In this document: positions 54,115 through 62,926 of the stretch, in pieces | Layout of the letters: each line of letters starts with the position of its first letter | How positions within the stretch are numbered: position 1 is the stretch's first letter | Assembly: GCA_029263095.1 (NCBI GenBank) | Contig: JAJCYA010000033.1 | Coordinates: 1-64,000, forward strand | Length of the DNA stretch: 64,000 bases | Direction of reading: 5' to 3' | DNA from: Acidimicrobiia bacterium | GTDB taxonomy: Bacteria > Actinomycetota > Acidimicrobiia > Spongiisociales > UBA11373 | Position numbers and translations under genes: made by a program | The notes under the pieces: generated by a model | What the model was told of the DNA's origin: nothing | What the model saw: the letters and a program-made list of their open reading frames with translations, nothing else | Databases searched by the model: none

Positions 54115-54225
54115 TTAGAATTTCCTCCCGGAAATGGCTAACCAGAGTCGGGGACCAAGTGGAACACTCGACCCGACCCAGTAATTCATGGTACCGCGAG
54201 AAAACAGCTGGTGTACCGCCGAAGG

Positions 54226-55350
54226 TCACACCCGAGCTTCACGACGGAGACTCCAACCCGCCGTCGCGTAGCCGCCGAGACCCACCACCAGCGCCGCGAG
54301 ATAGACGAGAGTGGCGATAAGCGGCAACAACCACATCGCTCCTCTCCACACAACCGCACCGGCCACCAGAGCCGCCGCGACGCCACCGTTGCCATGCAAT
54401 ATCAGGCCGCCGAAGCGGGTGACGGCGGGGATCGGCCCCAACACCAATGCCAGTAGCCACGCGAGAAGCACGAAGAGAGCAACGGGGATCCCGACCAACG
54501 TGAGGAACAGCGGAGCCGCCACAAGGGGTGGTGTCACGACGAGACCGAGTCCGATCAACCCGGACCGCACCGGACGATCTTCGACTACCCGCACCGCTCG
54601 CTCCGAAGTGGACCGGAAGGTCCACGATGCAGCGAGACCAGCCACGATCAAGGCGAACAAGCTGAGCACCGACACGGCACGGGTCACCGCCTTGGCCCAC
54701 ACCGGCGCCAGGACGGTACGCCTGGTGAACTGCCCATCGATGATGACACCGTCGGCGACCGTGGCATCGTCCGACGCCCGGTAGAGGACATCACCGAGAA
54801 CCCTGGCACCCGCTCCAAAGGTCAGCGAATCCACCTTTGCAAGGATGTCGCGCCCAATCTCGCCGTCAATACCGAGGCGAATTGCCTGCAATCTGAGATC
54901 GCGACCCACCGATCCCGAGATCAGCGCTTCGCCTCCTATGAGCAGAACGTCACGTCCCACCGACCCGGCCAGGTCGGCTTCGACCACAAACGCGGCCACA
55001 TCGTCCCCGACCGATCCGTCCACTCCAAGCCTGATGGCGGCGACGCGCACGGCGCCGTCCACATCGCCGGTGACGTCTACCCGACCCCCGATCAGAGCGT
55101 TCACATCGCCCTCAACCGAACCGGTGATCCTGAGTTCGTTGCTGATCGCAAACACGTCGCCGCGAACCGTGCCCTCGATGCTCACGAGGTTGCCGATGGC
55201 GTAGAGGTCCTCGGTGAGGACATCTCCTTCAGGAATGATGATTCGCCCGGTAACGCGCAGACTTCCCAACGTCAAGGGCAGAGCCGCCAGAGCTATGAGA
55301 CCAACACCTAGAACCCGGCGCGGAGTTCCAACGCGTTTCATCGGTGTCAC
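54226..55350 (-). CDS. Bactofilin-like beta-repeat protein fused to a membrane domain
   Basis: This 374-aa protein starts with a signal or anchor helix (about 12-30), then about 150 residues of a repeating 17-20-residue beta-helix pattern (G-S-V-x-x-D-V, I-x-G-x-V-x-x-D-V and similar). Two to five membrane helices follow (about 195-365). The repeats resemble polymer-forming cytoskeletal (bactofilin) proteins but are placed outside by the leading helix. It starts 27 bp after nuoN of the second operon and may be co-transcribed with it. Confidence 0.75.
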   Translation of the reverse strand: MTPMKRVGTPRRVLGVGLIALAALPLTLGSLRVTGRIIIPEGDVLTEDLYAIGNLVSIEGTVRGDVFAISNELRITGSVEGDVNALIGGRVDVTGDVDGAVRVAAIRLGVDGSVGDDVAAFVVEADLAGSVGRDVLLIGGEALISGSVGRDLRLQAIRLGIDGEIGRDILAKVDSLTFGAGARVLGDVLYRASDDATVADGVIIDGQFTRRTVLAPVWAKAVTRAVSVLSLFALIVAGLAASWTFRSTSERAVRVVEDRPVRSGLIGLGLVVTPPLVAAPLFLTLVGIPVALFVLLAWLLALVLGPIPAVTRFGGLILHGNGGVAAALVAGAVVWRGAMWLLPLIATLVYLAALVVGLGGYATAGWSLRREARV

Positions 55351-55377
55351 CGCCGAGAAGCTAGGTAGGAAAATGGA

Positions 55378-56820
55378 TCAGAGGGGGATCGCTGCACGGA
55401 CCCAGTCCAGCAGAGGCCAGGGGACAAAGCCGACCACAACCGTCACCAGCGCGGTGACGCTCACGGCGACACCCGCACCGAGCGGCACTCGCGGTGCCGG
55501 AACACCTTCCGCCGAAGGCTGCATGTACATGAGAACAATTACCCGCAGGTAGAAGAACAGGCCACCCACAGCCGCCACCAACCCAAGGATGACCAGCCAC
55601 AGGTAGTCGGCGTCGATGGCGGCGCGGAACACCGCGGCCTTGCCGACAAACCCAGCAGTGAGTGGGATCCCCGCCATCGCCAACATGAACAGCGCCATGG
55701 CAGCCGCCAACATCGGCGAGCGAATGGCCAGACCGGTGAAGTCGGAGAGCGGAGACTTGCCGGTGAGGGCACCCGAGACCACGGAGGCGATGGCGAACGC
55801 CCCCACCACCTGCAGCGAGTAGGTCGCGACGTAGAACCACATATCAGCCACGCCTGCCGGTCCGGCTACCAGCGCGGTCATGATGAATCCGGCGTGAGCT
55901 ACCGACGAGTAGGCGAGCATCCTCTTCAGGTCGGTCTGCGCGATGGCGAACAGGGTCCCGATGACCACCGACATGGCGGAGATCACCGCGATCGCAGGCG
56001 CCCAATCATCGATGTAGCCCCCCAGAGGGACAACAAGCACTCGGGCCAAGGCGGCGAACCCGGCGATCTTGGCTCCGGCCGCCAAGAACCCGGTGACACC
56101 ACCCGGAGCACCCTGGTAGACGTCGGGAGCCCACACATGGAATGGGGCCGCCGAGACCTTGAAGCTCAACCCGACCAAGAGCAGCGCTATCCCGGCGAGC
56201 AGGACTCCCGGTCGCAGGATCAACGTCGCATCGAGGAAAGACTGTGCGCCGTACATCGAAGTCGTCCCGGTCGCAGCAAAGACGAGAGCGACGCCATAGA
56301 GGAACACCGCCGAAGCAAGAGCACCGAGCAAGAAGTACTTGAGGGCAGCCTCATCTGCACCGTCTCCCTTGCGGGAGAATCCGGCGAGAACGTACAGGCT
56401 GATCGAAAACACTTCGAGCGCGATGAACAGCAGGACGAGATCCGCCGAGGCCGCCATGAGATGAGCGCCCGAGGCCGCAACCATTGCCAGCGCTACGAAT
56501 TCGGCACCCCTCTTGCCTACTCCTCTCACCAACTGCCATCCGGCCATCACCCCGAGTCCGGCAACAGGGAAGATCACCATCCCGGCGAACGACGAGAAAC
56601 CATCGACGGACAGCATGCCCGAGTAGAAGAGCTCTCCGTCGGCACCTCGATGCTCGACCCATTGCCACACCGAAGCCGTCGTCGCACCGATGAAGCCCAG
56701 CGCAGCGGCGAAACCCCACCAGCGGTGGCCGACCTTGAAGGTGACGTCCACCATGAGCAGCAAGACCACGGCCGCGACGATCGCAACCGTGGGGGCAACG
56801 GCCAAGAAGTCCAGGTTCAT
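55378..56820 (-). CDS. nuoN: NADH-quinone oxidoreductase subunit N, second operon
   Basis: This 480-aa subunit starts MNLDFLAVAPTVAIV at the ATG at 56820, preceded by GGAGGTGATTC. It has LSFKVSAAPFHVWAPDVYQGAP and TLFAIAQTDLKRMLAYSSVAHAGF as in NuoN. It is clearly divergent from the first-operon NuoN, so the operons are not recent duplicates. It is the last nuo gene, with 109 bp to nuoM. Confidence 0.95.
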   Translation of the reverse strand: MNLDFLAVAPTVAIVAAVVLLLMVDVTFKVGHRWWGFAAALGFIGATTASVWQWVEHRGADGELFYSGMLSVDGFSSFAGMVIFPVAGLGVMAGWQLVRGVGKRGAEFVALAMVAASGAHLMAASADLVLLFIALEVFSISLYVLAGFSRKGDGADEAALKYFLLGALASAVFLYGVALVFAATGTTSMYGAQSFLDATLILRPGVLLAGIALLLVGLSFKVSAAPFHVWAPDVYQGAPGGVTGFLAAGAKIAGFAALARVLVVPLGGYIDDWAPAIAVISAMSVVIGTLFAIAQTDLKRMLAYSSVAHAGFIMTALVAGPAGVADMWFYVATYSLQVVGAFAIASVVSGALTGKSPLSDFTGLAIRSPMLAAAMALFMLAMAGIPLTAGFVGKAAVFRAAIDADYLWLVILGLVAAVGGLFFYLRVIVLMYMQPSAEGVPAPRVPLGAGVAVSVTALVTVVVGFVPWPLLDWVRAAIPL

Positions 56821-56929
56821 CGAATCACCTCCGGTGCTCCAATGAACAGGGGCCGGCAATCAGCCACCGGCAAGAACGCTCTCGGGCCGTACTGAGGGCA
56901 GAAGACCGGGGGCTGCAAGCTCTCATTGA

Positions 56930-58465
56930 TCACTCCCCCACCTCCACGGCAATATCTGTAGTGCTCCCGAACTCCGGAACGACGTAGTCGGTCTTCTCCT
57001 CGATCCTCTCGAGTACGGCATCTACCGAGGGCTCAATGATGTCGAGTGCCGGCTTGGGGTACACGCCGAGGAACACGATCAACACGGCCATCGGGACGAT
57101 GATGACCTTCTCCCTGAGATTCAGATCGCCTAGGCCCCGGTTGGCCTCGACCGTGATCTCCCCCGTAAACATGCGCTGATAGGCCCACAAGAGGTACACC
57201 GCGGCCAGGACCACCCCAAAGGCCGCCGCGACGGCGTACCCGGGCAGCGAGAGATACGAGCCGATCAACACGAAGAACTCCCCGACGAAACCGTTCAGAC
57301 CCGGGAGCCCGATCGAGGCGAATGCGGTAAACAGGAATGCTCCCGCAAACAGCGGCATCACAGATGCCAGACCGCCGAACTCGCTGATCTCGCGGGTGTG
57401 ACGCCGCTCGTAGATCATCCCAACGAGGAGGAACAGCAAGCCGGTGGTGAGTCCATGGTTGACCATCTGGATCACCCCGCCTTGGAGCCCCTGAGTGGTG
57501 AGGGCAAATACTCCGAGCACGACGAAACCGAGATGACTCACCGAGGAGTAGGCCACCAGCCGTTTGATATCGGTCTGGACGATGGCGACGATCGCGCCGT
57601 AGAGGATCCCGATGACTGCCAGCACCGCCAGCACCGGAACGAGGTCGACCGACGCCTCTGGGAACAGGGTCAGGTTGAACCGCAACAGGCCATAGGCCCC
57701 GAGCTTCAGCAGCACGCCCGCCAGGATCACGGATCCAGCGGTCGGTGCCTCAACATGGGCGTCGGGGAGCCAGGTGTGGAACGGGAATATTGGAACCTTG
57801 ATGGCAAACGAGAGCCCAAAGGCACCAAAGAGCCAGAACTGAGCGGTTCGCGTCAGATCGGCTCCGAGGAGCTCTACGAAGTCGAATGTCGGACCGCCCA
57901 ACTGGTCTGATACGAGGAAGCCCAAAGAGAGGATTCCGGCAAACATCAGCGCCGAACCGAACGCCGTATATAGGAAGAACTTCACAGCGGCATGGATCCG
58001 GCGTTCGTCTCCCCAAATGCCGATGATGAAGTACATCGGGACCAGCATCGCCTCCCAGAAGATGAAGAAAACCAGCAGGTCGAGCGCCAGGAACACCCCT
58101 GTGATCCCGGCCTGGAGGAACAGCATCGAGGCCATGTACTGCCGCACCCGATGCGTCACAGATGTAGATGCGAGCAAGGCGATCGGGAACAGGAACGCGG
58201 TCAGCACCACCAGGAGTAACGAGATCCCATCGACGCCTAGGTGCCACCCGACCCCCCACGGCTCGTGCCACGTGGACTTCTCGACGAACTGGAACCCGGC
58301 CTCACCCGACTCGAATTCGAACAACAGCCACACCGCACCGCCAAGCGTCACTAGCGAGGAGGTGATCGACAGCGGCAGCGCCAGCTCGTCCCTCCTTACC
58401 AGAAGCACGCCCAGCCCACCCGCGACCGGGAGAGCGATGAGTGCAGACAGGATCGGGAAGTCCAT
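56930..58465 (-). CDS. nuoM: NADH-quinone oxidoreductase subunit M, second operon
   Basis: This 511-aa subunit has the conserved Glu in FFIFWEAMLVPMYFIIGIWG and lysines in AIKVPIFPFHTWLPDAH and LAGVLLKLGAYGLL. The start ATG at 58465 shares one base with the nuoL stop. It is an antiporter-like proton channel. Confidence 0.96.
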   Translation of the reverse strand: MDFPILSALIALPVAGGLGVLLVRRDELALPLSITSSLVTLGGAVWLLFEFESGEAGFQFVEKSTWHEPWGVGWHLGVDGISLLLVVLTAFLFPIALLASTSVTHRVRQYMASMLFLQAGITGVFLALDLLVFFIFWEAMLVPMYFIIGIWGDERRIHAAVKFFLYTAFGSALMFAGILSLGFLVSDQLGGPTFDFVELLGADLTRTAQFWLFGAFGLSFAIKVPIFPFHTWLPDAHVEAPTAGSVILAGVLLKLGAYGLLRFNLTLFPEASVDLVPVLAVLAVIGILYGAIVAIVQTDIKRLVAYSSVSHLGFVVLGVFALTTQGLQGGVIQMVNHGLTTGLLFLLVGMIYERRHTREISEFGGLASVMPLFAGAFLFTAFASIGLPGLNGFVGEFFVLIGSYLSLPGYAVAAAFGVVLAAVYLLWAYQRMFTGEITVEANRGLGDLNLREKVIIVPMAVLIVFLGVYPKPALDIIEPSVDAVLERIEEKTDYVVPEFGSTTDIAVEVGE

Positions 58466-60336
58466 CACAGTCCACCTCTGGAGAGGAACCAAACGAGCAG
58501 ACCCACTGCACCGGCCACGACCGCCAGGCCGTAGCTCCGCACGAATCCGGTCTGGAGCGGCCGCAACCATCCTCCGACACGTCGGGTGAGAGATCCGACG
58601 CCCTCGACCGCACCGTCGATGCCGCGGACATCGAACCTAAACGCCAACCAAGCCGCTCCGAGTTTGCCGCCCCTGGCGAACACACCGGCGTACATGTCGT
58701 CGATGTAGTAGCCGTTGTTGAGCAGTCTCCACCCGGTTCCATCTTCGGCCGGCACCCGATCCCGGTACCGGAAGATGGCTGCCCCGATACCGATGATTCC
58801 TGCCGCGACGGACACCGCGGCCAAGATCCAAGCCACCGAGCCCTCAGGTGCATGAGCCAGATGGACCGCCTCGAAGACCGGCTCCAGGAAATGTTCCAGG
58901 GTGAGCTTGAAGGGCGTGTTCACGAGCCCGCCAACGACCGACAGCCCCGCCAACACGACTAGAGGAATAGTCATCAGTTTGGGGGACTCGTGTGGCTGAA
59001 TTCCTTCATCCCAACGCGGTTCGCCAAAGAATGTGAGCCACATCATCCGCGTCATATAGAACGCGGTGAGAAGGGCGGTGGCGAGACCGACCCCCCACAG
59101 CACCTGCCACAGACCGCCACGCTCGAAAACGACACCCAGGATCTCGTCCTTCGACCAGAAACCGGCCAGCGGAGGCATGCCCGAGATGGCAAGCCAGGCG
59201 ATCGCCATCGTGATAAACGTGACAGGCATCTTCTTGGCGAGACCACCCATCTTGTGCATGTCCTGCTCATCGGACATCCCGTGGATGACCGAGCCCGCCC
59301 CGAGGAACAACAGCGCCTTGAAGAACGCATGGGTCATCAGATGGAATATGCCGGCCACGTAAGCGGCGGCTCCGACGGCCATGAACATGTAGCCCAACTG
59401 GCTGATCGTCGAGTAGGCGAGCACCCGTTTGATGTCCCGTTGAGACATGGCGATTGTCGCCGCGAACAACGCTGTTGCCGCACCGACGATGGCGACGGTG
59501 GCAGCGGCAATCGGAGCAACCTCGAAGATGGCGCCGGTCCTGGCAACCATGTAGACGCCGGCGGTGACCATCGTCGCGGCGTGGATGAGGGCAGAGACCG
59601 GAGTCGGGCCTTCCATCGCATCGGGGAGCCAGACGTACAGCGGGAGCTGGGCCGACTTACCTGCTGCGCCCACCAGCAACAGCAAGGCAATCGCCGTCGC
59701 CATCGCACCGGTCAGCTCGCCGTTGTGCGCACCATCGAACACGGTGTCGAAACCAAGCGATCCAAACACCGAGAAGATCAGCATGAGGGCCACGATGAAG
59801 CCGACGTCGCCGACACGGTTGACCACGAACGCCTTCTTGCCGGCCGCAGCTGCTGTATCCCGCTCGAACCAGAACGAGATGAGCAGGTAAGACGAAAGGC
59901 CGACCAACTCCCACCCCACGAAGAGCAGAGCGAAGTTGTTTGCCAACACCAGAATCAGCATCGAGGTGATAAACAGGTTCAGGTAGGCAAAGAAGCGCCC
60001 GAACCGGGCGTCACCATGCATGTACCCGATCGAGTACAAGTGGATCAGCGAACCGACTCCGGTCACAACGAGAGTCATGAGGGTCGAAAGCTGATCCCAC
60101 CGCAACTCCGCCTCGACGCCGAACGCTGGGAGCCACTCGAACCAGCGAACCGTTTCGACAGAACCCTCCCCCGAGAAGAGATCGAGCGCCAACACGAGTG
60201 CGATCACGAACGACCCGGCGACGGCCACAGTGGCCACGATGCCGGCGCCGGGTTCGCCGATCCTCCTGCCGAAGGCGAAGAGGATCAACATCCCGATCAG
60301 CGGGAGGAGAACGATGAGGGAGAGAGCCAGGTCCAT
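58465..60336 (-). CDS. nuoL: NADH-quinone oxidoreductase subunit L, second operon
   Basis: This 623-aa subunit has WELVGLSSYLLISFWFERDTAAAA, GKSAQLPLYVWLPDAMEGPT and SALIHAATMVTAGVYMVART. It also has the C-terminal segment with FRFDVRGIDGAVEGVG that ends the lateral helix. It is about 60 residues shorter than its first-operon counterpart. It shares one base with nuoK. Confidence 0.96.
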   Translation of the reverse strand: MDLALSLIVLLPLIGMLILFAFGRRIGEPGAGIVATVAVAGSFVIALVLALDLFSGEGSVETVRWFEWLPAFGVEAELRWDQLSTLMTLVVTGVGSLIHLYSIGYMHGDARFGRFFAYLNLFITSMLILVLANNFALLFVGWELVGLSSYLLISFWFERDTAAAAGKKAFVVNRVGDVGFIVALMLIFSVFGSLGFDTVFDGAHNGELTGAMATAIALLLLVGAAGKSAQLPLYVWLPDAMEGPTPVSALIHAATMVTAGVYMVARTGAIFEVAPIAAATVAIVGAATALFAATIAMSQRDIKRVLAYSTISQLGYMFMAVGAAAYVAGIFHLMTHAFFKALLFLGAGSVIHGMSDEQDMHKMGGLAKKMPVTFITMAIAWLAISGMPPLAGFWSKDEILGVVFERGGLWQVLWGVGLATALLTAFYMTRMMWLTFFGEPRWDEGIQPHESPKLMTIPLVVLAGLSVVGGLVNTPFKLTLEHFLEPVFEAVHLAHAPEGSVAWILAAVSVAAGIIGIGAAIFRYRDRVPAEDGTGWRLLNNGYYIDDMYAGVFARGGKLGAAWLAFRFDVRGIDGAVEGVGSLTRRVGGWLRPLQTGFVRSYGLAVVAGAVGLLVWFLSRGGL

Positions 60337-60641
60337 CAGCCCCGCAACTCCGATAACTCGTCGACCGAGGCCGTCTGCCTGCGCCTAAAGACGGCAACGA
60401 TGATCGCCAGCCCAACAACGACTTCCGCCGCGGCTACGACCATCACAAAGAACACCGCCACCTGGCCATCGAGCACATTCAGCTCACGACCGGCAGCCAC
60501 AAACGTGAGGTTGACGGCATTGAGCATCAGCTCCACCGACATGAACATCACAAGAGCATTGCGCCGCAGCAGGATCCCGCCTGTTCCGATGACGAACAGC
60601 ACCGCCGCAAGAGCCATGTACCAACCCGGTGTCACGGTCAT
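60336..60641 (-). CDS. nuoK: NADH-quinone oxidoreductase subunit K, second operon
   Basis: This 101-aa, three-helix subunit has the two membrane glutamates in [19 protein letters not shown] and [18 protein letters not shown]. It overlaps nuoJ by 4 nt. Confidence 0.96.
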   Translation of the reverse strand: MTVTPGWYMALAAVLFVIGTGGILLRRNALVMFMSVELMLNAVNLTFVAAGRELNVLDGQVAVFFVMVVAAAEVVVGLAIIVAVFRRRQTASVDELSELRG

Positions 60642-61162
60642 GCATCCACCTCGGCGTCATCGCCATCTCTGAAGAAGGCAAGAGCGATCGCGCCGGCTGC
60701 AGCCACGATCAGCAAGAGAGCGGTGACCTCGAACGGGAGCACCCACTTTCGGAACAGCTCGTTGCCGATCGCCTCCACTGACCCGTTTACCGGATCGAGG
60801 GGGTTGTGGACGCCGGTCGTCCAGGCCAGGCGACCTGCGACGACGACTGCAGATCCGAACAAGGCGATGAGTGCGAGCGCGAGCGGCCGCTGGATCGGGA
60901 GATTCTCCGATCTGTCCTCGGCCTTGTCGACACCGATGAGCATGATGACGAACAAGAACAGAGTCATCACTGCTCCGGCGTAAATGATCACCTGCACCGC
61001 CGCCACGAAGTGGGCGGAGTTCGAGACATAGAAGACCGCGATCGAGAACATCGTGAGCATGAGACCCATCGCCGAGTAGACCGGGTTACGCGCCCACACC
61101 ATCGTGATGGCCCCGAAGAGTGCTGCCAGTCCAAAGATGACGAAGAGAACCGTCTCGACCAT
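60638..61162 (-). CDS. nuoJ: NADH-quinone oxidoreductase subunit J, second operon
   Basis: This 174-aa subunit has [21 protein letters not shown] and [26 protein letters not shown], the coupling helix of NuoJ. It overlaps nuoK by 4 nt and shares one base with the nuoI stop. Confidence 0.95.
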   Translation of the reverse strand: MVETVLFVIFGLAALFGAITMVWARNPVYSAMGLMLTMFSIAVFYVSNSAHFVAAVQVIIYAGAVMTLFLFVIMLIGVDKAEDRSENLPIQRPLALALIALFGSAVVVAGRLAWTTGVHNPLDPVNGSVEAIGNELFRKWVLPFEVTALLLIVAAAGAIALAFFRDGDDAEVDA

Positions 61163-61803
61163 CAGACCTCCTCCGATTCTTCTAGAGACTGGGGACCGGA
61201 AGCGGGGGACTGAGGAGGCTCTGGCTCACGCATTCCGACACCAGCCGTAGCCGTCCAGCCACCGACGCCCTCATACGCGGCCCGACCTGCGGGCGCGGTC
61301 GCCCTCATCCACCCGTCGCCCTGACGCAACTCGGCAAGATCTATGAGGATGCTTTCGGGCTGAGGGTGCGGAACCGAGCCATCGGGGTCCATCACGAGTT
61401 CGGTCTTGGTGTAGATCGCATCCTGGCGATCGCCCACCGACATCTCGAACAGGTGGGTCATCGTGATCGCTTCGGTCGGACAAGCCTCGACGCACATTGC
61501 GCAGAAGATGCAGCGCAGCATGTTGATCTCATAGACGAATCCGAATCGCTCCCCGGGGCTCACCGGTTCATCGGCCGGATTGTCCTTGCCGCGAACGTAG
61601 ATACACCTGGCAGGGCACACGCCGGCACACAACTCGCAGCCGATGCACTTCTCCATGCCGTCGGGGTACCGGTTGAGCACGTGCCGTCCGTGGAAGCGCT
61701 GCGGCTTGGTCCTCTTCTCCTCTGGATACTGGGTCGTCACCTTGCGCTTGAAGATCTGGCGCAGCGTCACCGCAAACCCGGCGACTGGGTCGAAGAAGCC
61801 CAT
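61162..61803 (-). CDS. nuoI: NADH-quinone oxidoreductase subunit I, second operon, with C-terminal extension
   Basis: This 213-aa ferredoxin-type subunit has [15 protein letters not shown] and [14 protein letters not shown] (two [4Fe-4S]) and an extra C-terminal part of about 60 residues, rich in Gly, Ala, Pro and Glu. The first-operon copy lacks it. The extension resembles those of actinobacterial NuoI. I start at the ATG at 61803, 17 bp after nuoH. Confidence 0.95.
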   Translation of the reverse strand: MGFFDPVAGFAVTLRQIFKRKVTTQYPEEKRTKPQRFHGRHVLNRYPDGMEKCIGCELCAGVCPARCIYVRGKDNPADEPVSPGERFGFVYEINMLRCIFCAMCVEACPTEAITMTHLFEMSVGDRQDAIYTKTELVMDPDGSVPHPQPESILIDLAELRQGDGWMRATAPAGRAAYEGVGGWTATAGVGMREPEPPQSPASGPQSLEESEEV

Positions 61804-61819
61804 CAGCGCATCACTCCCC

Positions 61820-62926
61820 TCATGACCACGGCGCCCCAAATGAGCGGAATGCCTGCACGATTGTGAACACGATGAGCCACACGAGGCCGGCCGGGATCAG
61901 CCGCTTCCAGCCGAGGGTCATCAACTGGTCGTATCGCATCCGCGGGAGCGTGGCTCGCAACCAAACGAACATGAACAGCAATGCGTATGTCTTGAGCAGG
62001 AACCACATGATCGGCATCACCCAGGCGATCCACGACGGGAGGCCGAAGTCGGGGCCTAGCCAACCACCAAAGAACACGGTGACGGCTATCGCCGACACAT
62101 TGAACATGTTGATGTACTCCGCCAGGAAGAACAGCGCAAAGCGGATGCCTGAATACTCGGTGTGGTAGCCGCCGACGATCTCGGCCTCGGCCTCGACCAG
62201 ATCGAATGGGGCTCGGTTGGTCTCGGCGACCGCCGCGATGGCAAAGATGATGAATGAGGGCAGCAGCCAGAAGACGAACCAGCCTGGGATGAACCCGCGG
62301 AACGATCCCTGCTGGAGCTCCACCAGCCGCGACAGCGACATGGTCCCGACCCCAAACGACCCGTCGGCAATCTGGATCGAAGCGAACAGCACCACCGGGA
62401 CGAGAGCGAGTCCCATCGCCGCTTCGTACGAAATCATCTGAGCCGTTGCCCGCACGCCACCCAGCAGTGGATACTTGGACCCGGATGCCCAACCGGCCAG
62501 CACGATCGAGTAGACGGCCAGTGACGACATCGCCAGGATGAACAGCAGTCCGACGTTGAGGTCGGTTCCTTGCAGCGTGACCACCGTGTCACCGATGGTG
62601 ACGGGTGCACCAATGGGTATGACCATGAAGATGAGAAAGGCCGGGATCATCGCCGCGATCGGAGCGGCGAGGTACATGCCCAATTCGACCTTGCGGGGTG
62701 TGATCTGCTCCTTGAAGAACAGCTTTACGCCGTCGGCGAGTGTCTGCAGGATCCCCAGCGGCCCGGCCCTGTTGGGTCCGAGCCGGTTCTGCATGAAGGC
62801 CACAACCCGGCGCTCGAACCACACCAGGAGAAGCGTGTTGACCATGAGCAAAGCGAACGCCACCACGGTCTTGACCACCGCCGACCAGAAGACGCTCTCG
62901 AAGATCGACTCCAGTAGCCCGGTCAT
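61820..62926 (-). CDS. nuoH: NADH-quinone oxidoreductase subunit H, second operon
   Basis: This 368-aa subunit has [27 protein letters not shown] and the quinone loop [23 protein letters not shown]. It has the full eight-helix set. It overlaps nuoG by 4 nt, confirming that here H follows G directly. Confidence 0.97.
   Translation of the reverse strand: MTGLLESIFESVFWSAVVKTVVAFALLMVNTLLLVWFERRVVAFMQNRLGPNRAGPLGILQTLADGVKLFFKEQITPRKVELGMYLAAPIAAMIPAFLIFMVIPIGAPVTIGDTVVTLQGTDLNVGLLFILAMSSLAVYSIVLAGWASGSKYPLLGGVRATAQMISYEAAMGLALVPVVLFASIQIADGSFGVGTMSLSRLVELQQGSFRGFIPGWFVFWLLPSFIIFAIAAVAETNRAPFDLVEAEAEIVGGYHTEYSGIRFALFFLAEYINMFNVSAIAVTVFFGGWLGPDFGLPSWIAWVMPIMWFLLKTYALLFMFVWLRATLPRMRYDQLMTLGWKRLIPAGLVWLIVFTIVQAFRSFGAPWS

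Noticed and set aside
58990-60672. 560-codon plus-strand open frame
   Set aside because: It is antisense to nuoL and nuoK of the second operon, whose proteins are unmistakable. The antisense product is a charged, low-complexity artefact.
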